64,000 nucleotides of DNA, from assembly GCF_900110915.1 (NCBI RefSeq), contig NZ_FOFG01000005.1:62001-126000 (forward strand). Direction: 5' to 3'. Below, piece by piece: positions 12,283 to 21,689 of the stretch. The notes beneath the pieces were generated by a model. That model did no database searches. It saw only the letters and a program-made list of their open reading frames with translations, and was not told the origin of the DNA. A program made the translations under genes and the position numbers. Numbering within the stretch: position 1 is the stretch's first letter; the number at the start of each line of letters is the position of its first letter. The DNA comes from Faunimonas pinastri. GTDB taxonomy: Bacteria > Pseudomonadota > Alphaproteobacteria > Rhizobiales > Afifellaceae.

Positions 12283-12849
12283 CTACCAAAGTCCGGAGGT
12301 CTGCAACGTCTCGCCGGGATAGACGCCCCAGAGATTGGTCTGCCGCACGTAGCCGCGCAAATTGTCGCCCGACACCTGCACGTCGCACCAGGAACCGTCG
12401 CATTCGTGGATGTGGACCAGCACCCTGGGATCGAGGACCGCATCGACACGCGCGGTGACGGCCGCACCGGTGCGCATGTTGACGCCCTTCTTCAGCCAGG
12501 GCGCGACCAGCGCGTTGCGCGTTCCCGACAGCATGAAATGGTAGATCCAGCCTTCCTCGCCAGTCCAGTCGCGCACCCGCATCCAGTTGCCGAACTGCTG
12601 GAAGATCTCGACGGGGTAGGCCGGCTTCACGAAGATCCACTTGATCGGATAATCGGTGCCCGGCCCGACTCGGACATTGGTATGGGAACGCTTCAACGTC
12701 ACGAAGCGCGGCAAAGGCAGCTTCGCGGCCGGTCCCGCGACCGAGACATCCGGCAGCAGCATGGCGACGAAAGCGAGGACGAGGAGCGCCCCCGCCAGCC
12801 TCACGCGCGCTCCGGCCGTCCTTGTACCGGCCTCACCCGAGGACGGCAT
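12283..12849 (-). CDS. Secreted SH3-domain protein
   Basis: The 188-residue protein starts with a basic stretch and a hydrophobic signal segment (LAGALLVLAFVAMLL, about residues 18-32) ending near VAGPAA, so it is probably exported. Two bacterial SH3 repeats follow. The first contains TNVRVGPGTDYPIKW and GNWMRVRDWTGEEGWIY, the second MRTGAAVTARVD and GSWCDVQVSG. Such domains usually bind cell-wall peptides, but no catalytic domain is attached. Its ATG shares one base with the stop of the IalB-family gene, so the two are probably co-translated. A close paralogue lies at 34856-35386. The longer frame upstream runs antisense-like through the IalB gene and is rejected. Confidence 0.8.
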   Translation of the reverse strand: MPSSGEAGTRTAGARVRLAGALLVLAFVAMLLPDVSVAGPAAKLPLPRFVTLKRSHTNVRVGPGTDYPIKWIFVKPAYPVEIFQQFGNWMRVRDWTGEEGWIYHFMLSGTRNALVAPWLKKGVNMRTGAAVTARVDAVLDPRVLVHIHECDGSWCDVQVSGDNLRGYVRQTNLWGVYPGETLQTSGLW

Positions 12850-13349
12850 CAGCGGCAGGCCTTGCGGCTGTCGCCGGCGGCCTTGGTGACGCCGGAAAGC
12901 GCGAAGGTGTAGCGGGTGGGATTGCCGCGCGCGGAGATCGCCCGAACCGTCATCGTGCGGCCCTTCTTCATGGCATGCAGCAGCTTGCGATCCTGCTCGC
13001 GGCCGGAAAGCCACGCGCTGTCGTTCTTGGTGAACATCGTGAAGTTCTCGCCGTCCACGTCGACGCCGACCACGGAGCCTTCGCGGAACTCGTAGCCCGC
13101 GACGAAATTCGCCTCGCCCAGAACGCCCTGCTTCGGGCTGCTGCTGACGAAGAACGACACGTCGCCATGGTCCAGCCCCGCCGGGGAACGGGTCTGCGGC
13201 CGTGCGTAGAAGTAGCAGACCTTTCCGTGCTTGCTCTTGTAGGTCATCACGTTCCAGCTGCCGGCCCGCTCAAGCAGGCGCGAAGGCGCGGCCCAGGCAT
13301 TCGTCGCGGTCAGCAGGGTGAGAAGTGCAAGCAGGATCTGTAGCTTCAT
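12849..13349 (-). CDS. Invasion-associated locus B (IalB) family protein
   Basis: The 166-residue protein begins with a classic signal peptide (MKLQILLALLTLLTATNAWA) cut near residue 20. The mature part has the IalB pattern: a Trp near the N-terminus, VCYFYARP, FVAGYEFREGSVVGV, FTMFTKNDSAWLSG, AMKKGRTMTV, SARGNPTRYTFALSGVTKA and a terminal Cys. IalB was first described in Bartonella erythrocyte invasion, but family members occur widely in free-living Hyphomicrobiales, so a virulence role should not be assumed. It is followed by the SH3 protein with a 1-base overlap. Confidence 0.85.
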   Translation of the reverse strand: MKLQILLALLTLLTATNAWAAPSRLLERAGSWNVMTYKSKHGKVCYFYARPQTRSPAGLDHGDVSFFVSSSPKQGVLGEANFVAGYEFREGSVVGVDVDGENFTMFTKNDSAWLSGREQDRKLLHAMKKGRTMTVRAISARGNPTRYTFALSGVTKAAGDSRKACR

Positions 13350-13470
13350 CGTGAACGGGGTCCCTTCGTGCGGGTGGACGGCGTTGGGTGCCGCGCCCGA
13401 AGGGTTGAACGATGAGGTTAGCGGGGCGTTAACACTGCCCGATTTCAGCCTTATCGAAGCCGCAAGGCGG

Positions 13471-16200
13471 TCACGATCGCGTGTGGTCGTCCTCTTGCCG
13501 GCGCAGCCGCTTCAGTTCGTAGAGCGCCTCCAGCGCCTGGCGCGGCGTGAGATCGTCGGGCTGGATCCCGTCCAGCGATTTCAACGTCGGGCTTTCCGCA
13601 ACGGGCTCCTCGGCCGACGGTTTCGGCCGGGAGGCGAACAGCGGCAGATCGTCGATCATCGCCTGCTGCGGCCGGGTGCGGTCGCCCTTTTCCAGCATCT
13701 GCAGCACGGTCTTCGCCCGGCCGATCACCGCCGCCGGCAGGCCGGCGAGCTTGGCGACCTGGATGCCGTAGGAACGGTCGGCCGCACCTGCCATGATCTC
13801 GTGCAGGAAGACGACGTCGCCCTTCCACTCCTTCACCTTCACCGTGGTGTTGTGGAGCCGCTTGAGGCGCGCGGAAAGCGCCGTCAACTCGTGGTAATGC
13901 GTGGCGAACAGGGCCCGGCAGCGGTTGACGTCGTGCAGGTTCTCCACCGTCGCCCAGGCGATGGAAAGGCCGTCGAAGGTCGCCGTCCCGCGCCCGATCT
14001 CGTCGAGGATCACCAGGGCGCGCTCGCCCGCCTGGTTCAGGATCGCCGCCGTCTCCACCATTTCCACCATGAAGGTGGAGCGTCCGCGCGCCAGATCGTC
14101 CGCCGCGCCGACGCGGGAGAACACGCTGTCGACGACACCGATGCGGGCGCTCGCCGCCGGCACGAAGGAACCGGCCTGGGCAAGGATCGCGATCAGCGCG
14201 TTCTGGCGCAGAAACGTCGACTTACCCGCCATGTTGGGGCCGGTGAGCAGCCAGATCAGCCCGCCCTTCTCGCCGGCATCTCCGCCGAGATCGGTGTCGT
14301 TGGCGACGAAGCTCTGCCCCTCGCGCCGCAGCCCCTGCTCCACCACCGGGTGGCGGCCGCCCTTGATGTCGAAGGCGAGGGAATCGTCGATTTCCGGCCG
14401 GACATAGCTTTCCGCTTCCGCCAGTTCCGCCAGGGCGCAGGTGACGTCGAGCTCCGCCAGGGCCTTGGCGACGGCTCGCAGCACGCCGGAGGCTTTTTCC
14501 ACTTCCGCCGCCAGATGATCGAAGACGCCGAGCTCGATGCGCAGCGACGTCTCGCCCGCGCCGGCGATCCTGCGTTCAAGCTCGCCCAGCTCCGCCGTCG
14601 TGAAGCGCATCGCGTTCGCCAGCGTCTGGCGATGGATGAAGGCACCACCCTCGGCGGTGAGCGGGGCCGCCTGGCCGGCATTCACCTCGACGAAATAGCC
14701 GAGTACGTTGTTGTGCCGGATCTTCAGGGCGCGGACGCCCGTCTCCTCCGCGTAGCGCGCCTGCAAGGCGGCGATGACGCGGCGGCTTTCGTCCCGCAGC
14801 GCCCGCGCCTCGTCCAGCTCCGCCCTGTAGCCCGCGCGCACGAAGCCGCCATCGCGCTTCAGCAGCGGCAGTTCATCGTCGAGAGCGAAGCCGAGCTCAT
14901 GAGCGAGATCGGCGGGCACGCGGGCGAGTTCGCGACAGGTTTCGGCGATCGCCGGCGGCAGCGGCAGCGCCTGCCGCCCCATGCGGTCTGAAATGGCGGA
15001 GGCGCTCTTCAGCGCCACGCGGATCGTTTCGAGATCGCGCGGGCCGCCGCGCTCCAGCGCCAGCCGCGAGAGCGAGCGCACCATGTCCGGCGCCTGCGCC
15101 AGCCTCGCGCGGAGATCGCGGCGAAGATCGGCCGCTTCCAGCATGTAGGCGACGGCCGCCAGCCGGTGCTCGATCGCCCCCGGATCGCAGAGCGGGTTGG
15201 CGAGACGTTCGCCCAGAAGCCGGGAGCCCGCCCCGGTCAGCGTTCGGTCGATGGCGGCGAAGAGGCTGCCGGCGCGCGAGCCGGAGAGCGTGCGGAAGAG
15301 TTCGAGGTTCGCCCGCGTCGCCGCATCGATGCGCATGGTCTCGCGGTCGGCCACGCGGCGGAGCGGCTCCAGCGGCGGGCGGCGGGAAATCTGCGTCTTG
15401 TCGACATAGGCGATCAGCGCGGCGGCGGCACAGAACTCCGCCCGGGTAAACGCGCCGAAGCCATCCATCGTCTGCACGCCGAAAGTGGTGGCGAGACGCG
15501 TCTCGGCCGTCGCCGCGTCGAAGAAGGAGCCGGGCAGCGGCGTCAGCGCGGCGTGGACGTCGGCGATCGCCGCGCGGATTTCCGGATCCTGCGCCAGCCG
15601 GTCGGGCACCAGCACCTCGCGCGGCTCGATCCGGGCCAGCAGCGCGGAAAGGCCGGACGGCGCGCCTTCGCCGACGCGGAACTCGCCGGTGGAGATGTCG
15701 ACCCAGGAAACGGCGAAGCGCACGCCCTCGTCCTCGGAGCCCGCCACGCGCACGAGCGCGGCCAGGAAATTGTTGCGGGCGGAATCCAGCAGCGTTTCTT
15801 CCGTCAGCGTGCCCGGCGTCACCAGCCGCGTGACGGCACGCCGCACCACCGACTTGGAGCCGCGCTTGCGCGCTTCCGCCGGGTCCTCCGTCTGCTCGCA
15901 GATGGCGATGCGGAAGCCCTTGGCGATCAGCTTGTGCAGGTAATCGTCGGAAGCATGGATCGGCACGCCGCACATGGCGATGTCCTCGCCCAGATGCTTG
16001 CCGCGCTTGGTCAGCGTGATGCCCAGCGCCTTGGAGGCGATCACCGCGTCGTCGAAGAAAAGCTCGTAGAAATCGCCCATGCGATAGAACAGCAGGCAAT
16101 CCGGGTTCACCGCCCGGATCTCCATGTATTGCTCCATCATCGGCGTGATGCGCTGCGCGGCCGGATCCTCGCCGCTCTCTGTCGTCTGCACGTGCTGCAT
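13471..16200 (-). CDS. mutS: DNA mismatch repair protein MutS
   Basis: MutS recognises base mismatches and small loops and starts repair. The 909-residue protein has the mismatch-binding Phe-x-Glu motif in GDFYELFF (about residue 45), the connector and lever domains, Walker [11 protein letters not shown] at 653-662, Walker [11 protein letters not shown] near 730, and the FATHYHEL signature near 765. A C-terminal helical tail for dimer contact completes it. The upstream region to 16342 is shared with the divergent sppA gene. The [15 protein letters not shown] gives a normal family length. Confidence 0.98.
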   Translation of the reverse strand: MQHVQTTESGEDPAAQRITPMMEQYMEIRAVNPDCLLFYRMGDFYELFFDDAVIASKALGITLTKRGKHLGEDIAMCGVPIHASDDYLHKLIAKGFRIAICEQTEDPAEARKRGSKSVVRRAVTRLVTPGTLTEETLLDSARNNFLAALVRVAGSEDEGVRFAVSWVDISTGEFRVGEGAPSGLSALLARIEPREVLVPDRLAQDPEIRAAIADVHAALTPLPGSFFDAATAETRLATTFGVQTMDGFGAFTRAEFCAAAALIAYVDKTQISRRPPLEPLRRVADRETMRIDAATRANLELFRTLSGSRAGSLFAAIDRTLTGAGSRLLGERLANPLCDPGAIEHRLAAVAYMLEAADLRRDLRARLAQAPDMVRSLSRLALERGGPRDLETIRVALKSASAISDRMGRQALPLPPAIAETCRELARVPADLAHELGFALDDELPLLKRDGGFVRAGYRAELDEARALRDESRRVIAALQARYAEETGVRALKIRHNNVLGYFVEVNAGQAAPLTAEGGAFIHRQTLANAMRFTTAELGELERRIAGAGETSLRIELGVFDHLAAEVEKASGVLRAVAKALAELDVTCALAELAEAESYVRPEIDDSLAFDIKGGRHPVVEQGLRREGQSFVANDTDLGGDAGEKGGLIWLLTGPNMAGKSTFLRQNALIAILAQAGSFVPAASARIGVVDSVFSRVGAADDLARGRSTFMVEMVETAAILNQAGERALVILDEIGRGTATFDGLSIAWATVENLHDVNRCRALFATHYHELTALSARLKRLHNTTVKVKEWKGDVVFLHEIMAGAADRSYGIQVAKLAGLPAAVIGRAKTVLQMLEKGDRTRPQQAMIDDLPLFASRPKPSAEEPVAESPTLKSLDGIQPDDLTPRQALEALYELKRLRRQEDDHTRS

Positions 16201-16342
16201 GGCGCGACGTTAGCAGATCGGCACGAGTTTCGGCGAGCGACAGGCGCTTCGCCCACATCAAACCGCATTCGTGAATCAAATCAGCCGCTTGCGACCGGGC
16301 GCCCCGGGCTGCTACTGCGGAAGTCCTAGAGGAGACCGATTA

Positions 16343-17302
16343 ATGGATGCGGACGAAATTCTGGAGCGCAGGCGCCTGAGGCGGCGGGCAAGCTTCTGGC
16401 GGATCGCCGCTTTCGTGATCCTTGTGGCCGCCATCCTCATCGCGGCGGGCTTCAACGCGCCCTCGCTGAAGCGCGCGCAGCCGCAGGTCGCCCGCATCGA
16501 CGTGGAAGGCTTCATCGGCGCGCGGCCCGATGCGGTCGAGCAGATCCGCAAGGCGGCCGCGTCCTCCTCCGTCAAGGCGATCCTGATCCGCATCAATTCT
16601 CCGGGCGGCGCGGCTTCCGGCGGCGAGGCGCTCTACAAGGCGATCCGCGACGCCGATGCCAAGAAGCCGACCGTGGCCGTGATCAACGGGCTCGGCGCCT
16701 CCGCCGCCTACATGACGGCGATCGCCACCGACCGCATCTTCGCCGGCGACACCACGATCACCGGCTCCATCGGCGTGATCCTGGAATACGGCCATATCGA
16801 AGGCCTGCTCGACAAGCTCGGCGTCAAGTACGAGGAGATCAAGAGCGCGCCCCTGAAGGGCCAGCCCTCGCTCTTCCTGCCGACCGACCCGGCCGCGACC
16901 GCCATGCTGCAGTCGATGATCAACGACAGCTTCAACTGGTTCGTCGGCCTCGTCGCGGATCGCCGCGGCATGTCGGAGCCGGATGCGCGCAAACTTTCCG
17001 ACGGCAGCGTCTTCACCGGGCGGCAGGCCGTCACCAACCACCTGATCGACCAGGTGGGCGACGAGGACGATGCCCGCGCCTGGCTTGAAAAGGAAAAGGG
17101 CGTTTCCGCCTCGCTTCCCCTCGTGGAGTGGAAGAAGAAGCAGGGCGGCCTGCCCTTCCTCGGCAATCATGCCGTCGCCGGCCTCCTCCGCCTCCTCGGA
17201 GTGTCCGACGACCTCGCCCCCTTCGCCCAGGCCTTCCTGCCCAGGCAGCTCTCGGTTGACGGGCTCCTGGCCGTTTGGCAGCCTGCGCAATCCAGTCGCT
17301 AG
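16343..17302 (+). CDS. sppA: Signal peptide peptidase SppA-like S49 protease
   Basis: This is a short (319-residue) SppA with one N-terminal membrane anchor (about residues 20-42: FWRIAAFVILVAAILIAA). SppA degrades cleaved signal peptides in the inner membrane, active site outside. The nucleophile Ser lies in GLGASAAYMTA and the general-base Lys in SAPLKGQ, the Ser-Lys dyad of S49 peptidases. INSPGGAASGG and GSIGV motifs are present. GAGGAGA precedes the chosen ATG. An upstream ATG at 16271 has no such site. Nine bases separate it from ihfB, so they form an operon. Confidence 0.93.
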   Translation: MDADEILERRRLRRRASFWRIAAFVILVAAILIAAGFNAPSLKRAQPQVARIDVEGFIGARPDAVEQIRKAAASSSVKAILIRINSPGGAASGGEALYKAIRDADAKKPTVAVINGLGASAAYMTAIATDRIFAGDTTITGSIGVILEYGHIEGLLDKLGVKYEEIKSAPLKGQPSLFLPTDPAATAMLQSMINDSFNWFVGLVADRRGMSEPDARKLSDGSVFTGRQAVTNHLIDQVGDEDDARAWLEKEKGVSASLPLVEWKKKQGGLPFLGNHAVAGLLRLLGVSDDLAPFAQAFLPRQLSVDGLLAVWQPAQSSR

Positions 17303-17311
17303 GGGGCATCG

Positions 17312-17599
17312 GTGATCAAGTCGGAGCTGATCGAGCGGATCGCCCAGCAGAATCCGCATCTCTACCAGCGGGATGTCGAGCACATCGTGAACGCCATCCT
17401 CGAGGAGATCGTGTCGGCGCTGTCGCGCGGCGACCGGGTGGAGCTCAGGGGCTTCGGCGCGTTCTCGGTGAAGAACCGGCCGGCGCGCACGGGTCGGAAC
17501 CCGCGCACCGGCGAGCAGGTTTCCGTGTCGGAAAAGTACATCCCCTTCTTCAAGACGGGCAAGGAGATGCGCGAACGTCTGAACGAAGGCGAGGAGTGA
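17312..17599 (+). CDS. ihfB: Integration host factor subunit beta
   Basis: IHF-beta pairs with IHF-alpha to bend DNA sharply at specific sites. The 95-residue protein has the HU/IHF fold and the DNA-arm signature [20 protein letters not shown], with [19 protein letters not shown] at the C-terminus. RNPRTGE and the N-terminal [15 protein letters not shown] distinguish IHF-beta from HU. The start is GTG, after AGGGGGC. sppA-ihfB adjacency is conserved in Hyphomicrobiales. Confidence 0.95.
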   Translation: MIKSELIERIAQQNPHLYQRDVEHIVNAILEEIVSALSRGDRVELRGFGAFSVKNRPARTGRNPRTGEQVSVSEKYIPFFKTGKEMRERLNEGEE

Positions 17600-17603
17600 C
17601 GTT

Positions 17604-17945
17604 TTGAGCTGGTTTGGCACGCTGATCAAATGGGTGATCCTGCTTCCGATCCTGGTGGTGATCGCCATCCTGGCCCTGGCCAACGATCAGGCCGTCACGA
17701 TCCACCTGAACCCGTTCAACCCGGCCGATCCGGTCCTCCAGATCCAGCTCGCGCTCTATCAGGTCGCCTTCGCGACCTTCGTGATCGGCGCGCTGATCGG
17801 CGCACTGGTGACCTGGGGCGGCCAGCGCCGCCATCGCCGGGCGGCGCGAGACAACGGTCGCGAGGCGCGCCGCTGGCGCAAGCGCGTGGAAGACAGCGAG
17901 CCGGAGGAGAAAAGCCCGACCCTTTTGCTGACAACCAAGCGCTGA
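17604..17945 (+). CDS. LapA-domain (DUF1049) membrane protein
   Basis: The 113-residue protein has two hydrophobic segments (about residues 8-27 and 50-70), with NDQAVTIHLNPF between them, the LapA/DUF1049 pattern, then a basic, charged cytoplasmic tail (RRHRRAARDNGREARRW). In gamma-proteobacteria LapA works with LapB in lipopolysaccharide control. No LapB is visible here, so that role is only a family analogy. The start is TTG at 17604, five bases past ihfB. The family N-terminus W-x-x-x-L-I-K fits this start. Confidence 0.8.
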   Translation: MSWFGTLIKWVILLPILVVIAILALANDQAVTIHLNPFNPADPVLQIQLALYQVAFATFVIGALIGALVTWGGQRRHRRAARDNGREARRWRKRVEDSEPEEKSPTLLLTTKR

Positions 17946-17993
17946 GCCCGGCCTCTTCTTCCTCGGCCCCTTCTCCCTAGGCCCTCCCGGGTT

Positions 17994-18605
17994 TCAGCCC
18001 TCCCGGTGCCAGGGCAGCACGGTGAGCCGCGGCCAGATCGCCCGCGCCCTCTCCGCCTTGGCGAGGTAACTTCCGGGGGCAAGGTTCGCCTCGTTCGGCC
18101 GGATCACCATGTCGAAGAGATCGGCCAGCCCGAAGGGCGCGGCGATGTCGAGCCGATCGTCCGGCCCCAGCCGCACCGCCACGGCATGGACGATGGCGGC
18201 ATAGCGGGAAAGCGCTTCGTCGGCCGAGGCGAGCGCCGCATAGGGCGCGCCGAAGCGCTCCTCGTACCAGAGATGCACCCGCGCCTGGTTTCGCACCTCG
18301 GCCACCCCCTCGAACCCGACCTTCTTCAGGTCGTCGCCGACGCGGCGGATCGCCCGGTCCTCGGCCTCCCACGAGGGATCGGCGTCGAAATACACGATGT
18401 CATAGTCGCGGATCCCCGTCCCGCGGGGGACGTCCGAGAGGACGCTCCACACCGTCTGGTAGAGGCACCCCGCCGCCAGCCGCCATTGCGGCAGGTCGAC
18501 GGAGCGGAGCGTGCGAAGCAGCAGCATCAGCGTCGGATCGGCGCGGACGATCGCTTCCAGCCGCGCCCGGCGCTCGTCTTCCGCCACGTCGACGTTTCCC
18601 CTCAT
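17994..18605 (-). CDS. Nucleotidyltransferase-fold protein (NTP_transf_6 family)
   Basis: The 203-residue protein matches the PF06042 family of uncharacterised nucleotidyltransferases. The putative metal-binding acidic motif is IRDYDIVYFDAD (about residue 65), preceded by the conserved W near LPQWRLAAGCLYQTVW and followed by VRNQARVHLWYEERFG. The substrate is unknown. GGGAGGCGGCC precedes the ATG. It is a single gene, convergent with the lapA-like gene and divergent from the rimP operon. Confidence 0.82.
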   Translation of the reverse strand: MRGNVDVAEDERRARLEAIVRADPTLMLLLRTLRSVDLPQWRLAAGCLYQTVWSVLSDVPRGTGIRDYDIVYFDADPSWEAEDRAIRRVGDDLKKVGFEGVAEVRNQARVHLWYEERFGAPYAALASADEALSRYAAIVHAVAVRLGPDDRLDIAAPFGLADLFDMVIRPNEANLAPGSYLAKAERARAIWPRLTVLPWHREG

Positions 18606-18639
18606 GGCCGCCTCCCTTTCCCGCCCGGATTCCCGGGCC

Positions 18640-18668
18640 TTGAACTTCCGCGACTACCGGAGTATATG
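18640..18668 (+). promoter_or_regulatory. Sigma-70-type promoter of the rimP-nusA-infB operon
   Basis: TTGAAC (18640-18645) and TATATG (18663-18668) are separated by exactly 17 bases, in the gap between two divergent genes. Transcription would start near 18675 and enter the hairpin-rich leader at 18679-18726. This is a prediction from spacing and sequence only. Confidence 0.6.
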
Positions 18669-18678
18669 AACTTCAACA

Positions 18679-18726
18679 TCTCGTAAGCCTTTTCGAGAGT
18701 GGGTCCCGCCGGTCCCGCTCTTTTTT
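18679..18726 (+). promoter_or_regulatory. Attenuator-like leader before rimP
   Basis: Just past the predicted transcription start, TCTCG (18679-18683) can pair with CGAGA (18694-18698). Then GAGTGGG (18697-18703) can pair with CCCGCTC (18714-18720, one G-U pair), directly followed by six Ts (18721-18726). The second hairpin is a textbook Rho-independent terminator and shares two bases with the first, so the two compete slightly. It stands 48 bases before the rimP start, so read-through would control the whole operon, including nusA, whose product acts on such hairpins. Confidence 0.55.
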
Positions 18727-18773
18727 ATTGCCCGCCGGTCAGCCCACGGGGATGGCGGCGGTTGCGGAGCCTG

Positions 18774-19358
18774 ATGAACACTCGTCGTCTGATACGTGAA
18801 ACGGGGACCGAAGCGCGCGTCGCCCATATTGTCGAGCCGGTCGTGGCAGATCTCGGCTATGAGCTCGTGCGCATCAAGATTTCCGGCCTCAACGGCATGA
18901 CGCTGCAGATCATGGCGGAGCGGCCGGACGGCACCATGACGGTGGAAGGTTGCGAGGATATCAGCCGCGCTGTTTCCCCGGCTCTCGATGTCGACGATCC
19001 GATCGATCGCGAATATCATCTCGAGGTCTCCTCCCCCGGTATCGACCGGCCGCTGACCCGCGCCAAGGATTTCGACCTCTGGTCGGGCCATGAGGTGCGA
19101 CTCGAGACGGCGGTTCTCGTGAACGGGCGCAAGAAATTCCGCGGCACCCTGCTCGGTGTCAAGGACGACACCGTGGGTGTCCGGCTCGACGGCGTGGAGG
19201 GCAACGAGACCTTCGTGCCGCTCGACGATATCGCGGAAGCCAAGCTGATGCTGACCGATGCCTTGATCGACGATGCCGGCGCACGCGCCGCCCGGGCCAA
19301 GACGCCCGACGACATTCCGGCCGCCGATCAGGCGGACGAAACCGACAACGCTAGCTGA
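18774..19358 (+). CDS. rimP: Ribosome maturation factor RimP
   Basis: RimP helps assemble the 30S subunit. The 194-residue protein has the N-terminal domain with [20 protein letters not shown] and the central phrase [14 protein letters not shown], which is the family's best-conserved motif, followed by the Sm-like C-terminal domain ([17 protein letters not shown]). The start chosen is the ATG of [12 protein letters not shown] longer ATG start at 18699 falls inside the terminator hairpin and is unlikely. The acidic/Ala tail is normal for alphaproteobacteria. First gene of the rimP-nusA-ylxR-infB-rbfA-truB-rpsO-pnp series. Confidence 0.95.
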   Translation: MNTRRLIRETGTEARVAHIVEPVVADLGYELVRIKISGLNGMTLQIMAERPDGTMTVEGCEDISRAVSPALDVDDPIDREYHLEVSSPGIDRPLTRAKDFDLWSGHEVRLETAVLVNGRKKFRGTLLGVKDDTVGVRLDGVEGNETFVPLDDIAEAKLMLTDALIDDAGARAARAKTPDDIPAADQADETDNAS

Positions 19359-19378
19359 CCAGCAGACGGAGCACATCG

Positions 19379-20977
19379 ATGGCTGTCAGTGCCAACAGGC
19401 TCGAACTTCTCCAGATCGCCGACGCTGTCGCGCGGGAGAAGACGATCGACCGCAAGATCGTGATCGCCGCGATGGAAGACGCGATCCAGAAGGCGGCCCG
19501 GTCGCGCTATGGCGCGGACACCGAGATCCGCGCGGAGATCGACGGTCGCACCGGCGAGATCCGACTGCAGCGCCTCCTCGAGGTGGTCGACGTGCCGGAG
19601 AACTTCTCCACCGAGATCGCGCTTGACGACGCGCGGTTGCGCAATCCGTCCGCGCAGGTCGGCGACCTCATTTCCGAGCCGCTTCCGCCGCTCGATTTCG
19701 GCCGCATCGCCGCGCAGTCGGCCAAGCAGGTCATCATGCAGAAGGTTCGCGACGCCGAGCGCGACCGTCAGTACGAGGACTTCAAGGACCGCATCGGCGA
19801 GATCGTCAACGGCACGGTGAAGCGCGTCGAATACGGCAACGTAATCGTCGATCTCGGCCGTGGCGAGGCGATGATCCGCCGCGACGAGTTGATCCCGCGC
19901 GAGACCTTCAAGTACGGCGATCGTATCCGCGCCTATGTCTACGACGTGCGCCGCGAGCAGCGCGGTCCGCAGATCTTCCTGTCGCGTACCCATCCGCAGT
20001 TCATGGCGAAGCTCTTCACCATGGAAGTGCCGGAGATCTACGACGGCATCATCGAGATCAAGTCGGTCGCCCGCGATCCGGGCTCGCGCGCCAAGATCGC
20101 GGTGCTCTCCAACGATTCCTCGATCGACCCCGTCGGCGCCTGCGTCGGCATGCGCGGCAGCCGCGTCCAGGCGGTCGTCGGCGAGTTGCAGGGCGAGCGC
20201 ATCGACATCATTCCGTGGCAGCAGGACGCGGCGACCTTTATCGTCAACGCGCTGCAACCGGCGGAAGTCTCGAAGGTTGTTCTCGACGAAGACGCCGGAC
20301 GTATTGAAGTCGTGGTCGCCGACGACCAACTATCTCTTGCGATCGGTCGTCGCGGACAGAACGTGCGTCTGGCGTCCCAGCTCACCGGCTGGGATATCGA
20401 CATCATGACCGAGGACGAGGAATCGGAGCGCCGGCAGAAGGAATTCACCGAGCGGACCGAACTCTTCACCGAAGCGCTCGATGTGGATGAGATGGTTGGC
20501 CAGCTCCTGGCCTCGGAAGGATTCGCCAAGCTTGAGGAAGTGGCCTTCGTCGATCTCGACGACCTTGCCTCGATCGAGGGCTTCGACGAGGATACCGCCG
20601 AGGAACTGCAGACCCGTGCGCGGGAATATCTCGAGCAGATCGAGAACGAGCAGGACGAGGAGCGCCGCAAGCTTGGCGTCGAGGACGATCTCAAGAGCGT
20701 TCCCGGCGTGACGACCGCGATGCTGGTGGCGTTCGGCCAGAACGACGTCAAGACGGTCGAGGACCTCGCCTATTGCGCCGCCGACGACCTCGTGGGCTGG
20801 ACGGAGCGCAAGGACGGCGAGACCAAACGTTTCGAAGGAGCCCTTCAGGGCTTCGAGATCTCCCGCCAGGAAGCGGAAGAGATGATCATGGCGGCGCGCG
20901 TCCAGGCGGGGATCATCTCCGCCGAGGATGAAACCGTCGCCGAAGAGCAGGAAGTCGAGGAGGCTGCCGCCGTTTGA
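19379..20977 (+). CDS. nusA: Transcription termination/antitermination factor NusA
   Basis: NusA binds RNA polymerase and controls pausing, hairpin termination and rRNA antitermination. The 532-residue protein has the N-terminal polymerase-binding domain (residues 1-125, with IAAMEDAIQKAARSRYG), an S1 domain (about 135-200, GTVKRVEYGNVIVDLG), two KH domains with GMRGSRVQAVVGEL and SLAIGRRGQNVRLA, and two C-terminal helix-hairpin-helix repeats in an acidic region. It ends in a TTGA overlap with the ylxR-like gene. Confidence 0.98.
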   Translation: MAVSANRLELLQIADAVAREKTIDRKIVIAAMEDAIQKAARSRYGADTEIRAEIDGRTGEIRLQRLLEVVDVPENFSTEIALDDARLRNPSAQVGDLISEPLPPLDFGRIAAQSAKQVIMQKVRDAERDRQYEDFKDRIGEIVNGTVKRVEYGNVIVDLGRGEAMIRRDELIPRETFKYGDRIRAYVYDVRREQRGPQIFLSRTHPQFMAKLFTMEVPEIYDGIIEIKSVARDPGSRAKIAVLSNDSSIDPVGACVGMRGSRVQAVVGELQGERIDIIPWQQDAATFIVNALQPAEVSKVVLDEDAGRIEVVVADDQLSLAIGRRGQNVRLASQLTGWDIDIMTEDEESERRQKEFTERTELFTEALDVDEMVGQLLASEGFAKLEEVAFVDLDDLASIEGFDEDTAEELQTRAREYLEQIENEQDEERRKLGVEDDLKSVPGVTTAMLVAFGQNDVKTVEDLAYCAADDLVGWTERKDGETKRFEGALQGFEISRQEAEEMIMAARVQAGIISAEDETVAEEQEVEEAAAV

Positions 20978-21624
20978 GCGAAGCGGACGCGATAGAGACT
21001 GTCGAAGCGGACGATTTGGGCCGGGAACGCGAGCGCACGTGCATCGTCACGCGCCAGGTGTTGCCGGAGACGGATCTCATCCGCTTCGTGCCCGCTCCCG
21101 ACGGCACGGTCGTCGCCGATCTCCGGCGTCGTCTTCCGGGTCGTGGGGTGTGGGTCAGCCTCGATCGTGAGCGTGTGGCGGAAGCCGTGCGCAAGAACCT
21201 CTTCGCCCGCAGCCTCAAGGCGGCGGTGAAGGCACCGGCGGAGCTGCCCGACCAGGTCGAGGCCCGGCTCCGCGAACTGGCGCTTGGCCGCTTCGGCCTT
21301 GCCCGCAAGGCAGGCGCCGTGGTGGCGGGCTTCTCCAAGGTGGAAGCCGCCATCGCGCGCGACCAGCTGGCCGGCCTCGTGACGGCCAGCGATGGCGCCG
21401 ACGACGGCAGACGAAAGATCGAGGCGGCACTTCGACGCCGCTTTGCAAGTAGCGAGACGCCTGTCCCGAGGCCCCAGCTCATCCGCATCTTCGCGACGGA
21501 AGAATTGGGTTTGGCATTGGGCCGGCCAAATGTGATACATGCTGCCGTACTTCACAGCCCGGCAGGCAGAAGTTTCGTGGATGCGAGCATTCGCCTCCGG
21601 CGCTACATCGGCGCTGCGGACTAG
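20974..21624 (+). CDS. RNA-binding protein, YlxR (DUF448) domain with L7Ae-like C-terminus
   Basis: The 216-residue protein starts at TTG inside the nusA stop (TTGA overlap). Residues about 15-90 form the YlxR domain ([38 protein letters not shown]), known for binding RNA and nucleic-acid-associated roles. The rest, with [24 protein letters not shown], matches the ribosomal L7Ae/eL30-like fold, a fusion common in alphaproteobacteria. Placement between nusA and infB is the usual one. The exact target RNA is not known from sequence. Confidence 0.88.
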   Translation: MSEADAIETVEADDLGRERERTCIVTRQVLPETDLIRFVPAPDGTVVADLRRRLPGRGVWVSLDRERVAEAVRKNLFARSLKAAVKAPAELPDQVEARLRELALGRFGLARKAGAVVAGFSKVEAAIARDQLAGLVTASDGADDGRRKIEAALRRRFASSETPVPRPQLIRIFATEELGLALGRPNVIHAAVLHSPAGRSFVDASIRLRRYIGAAD

Positions 21625-21689
21625 CTTGCCCGCGAAACCCCGACCGACACAGCGGACCTTCCGCCAGACGACGCCAGGAACGACGACGA

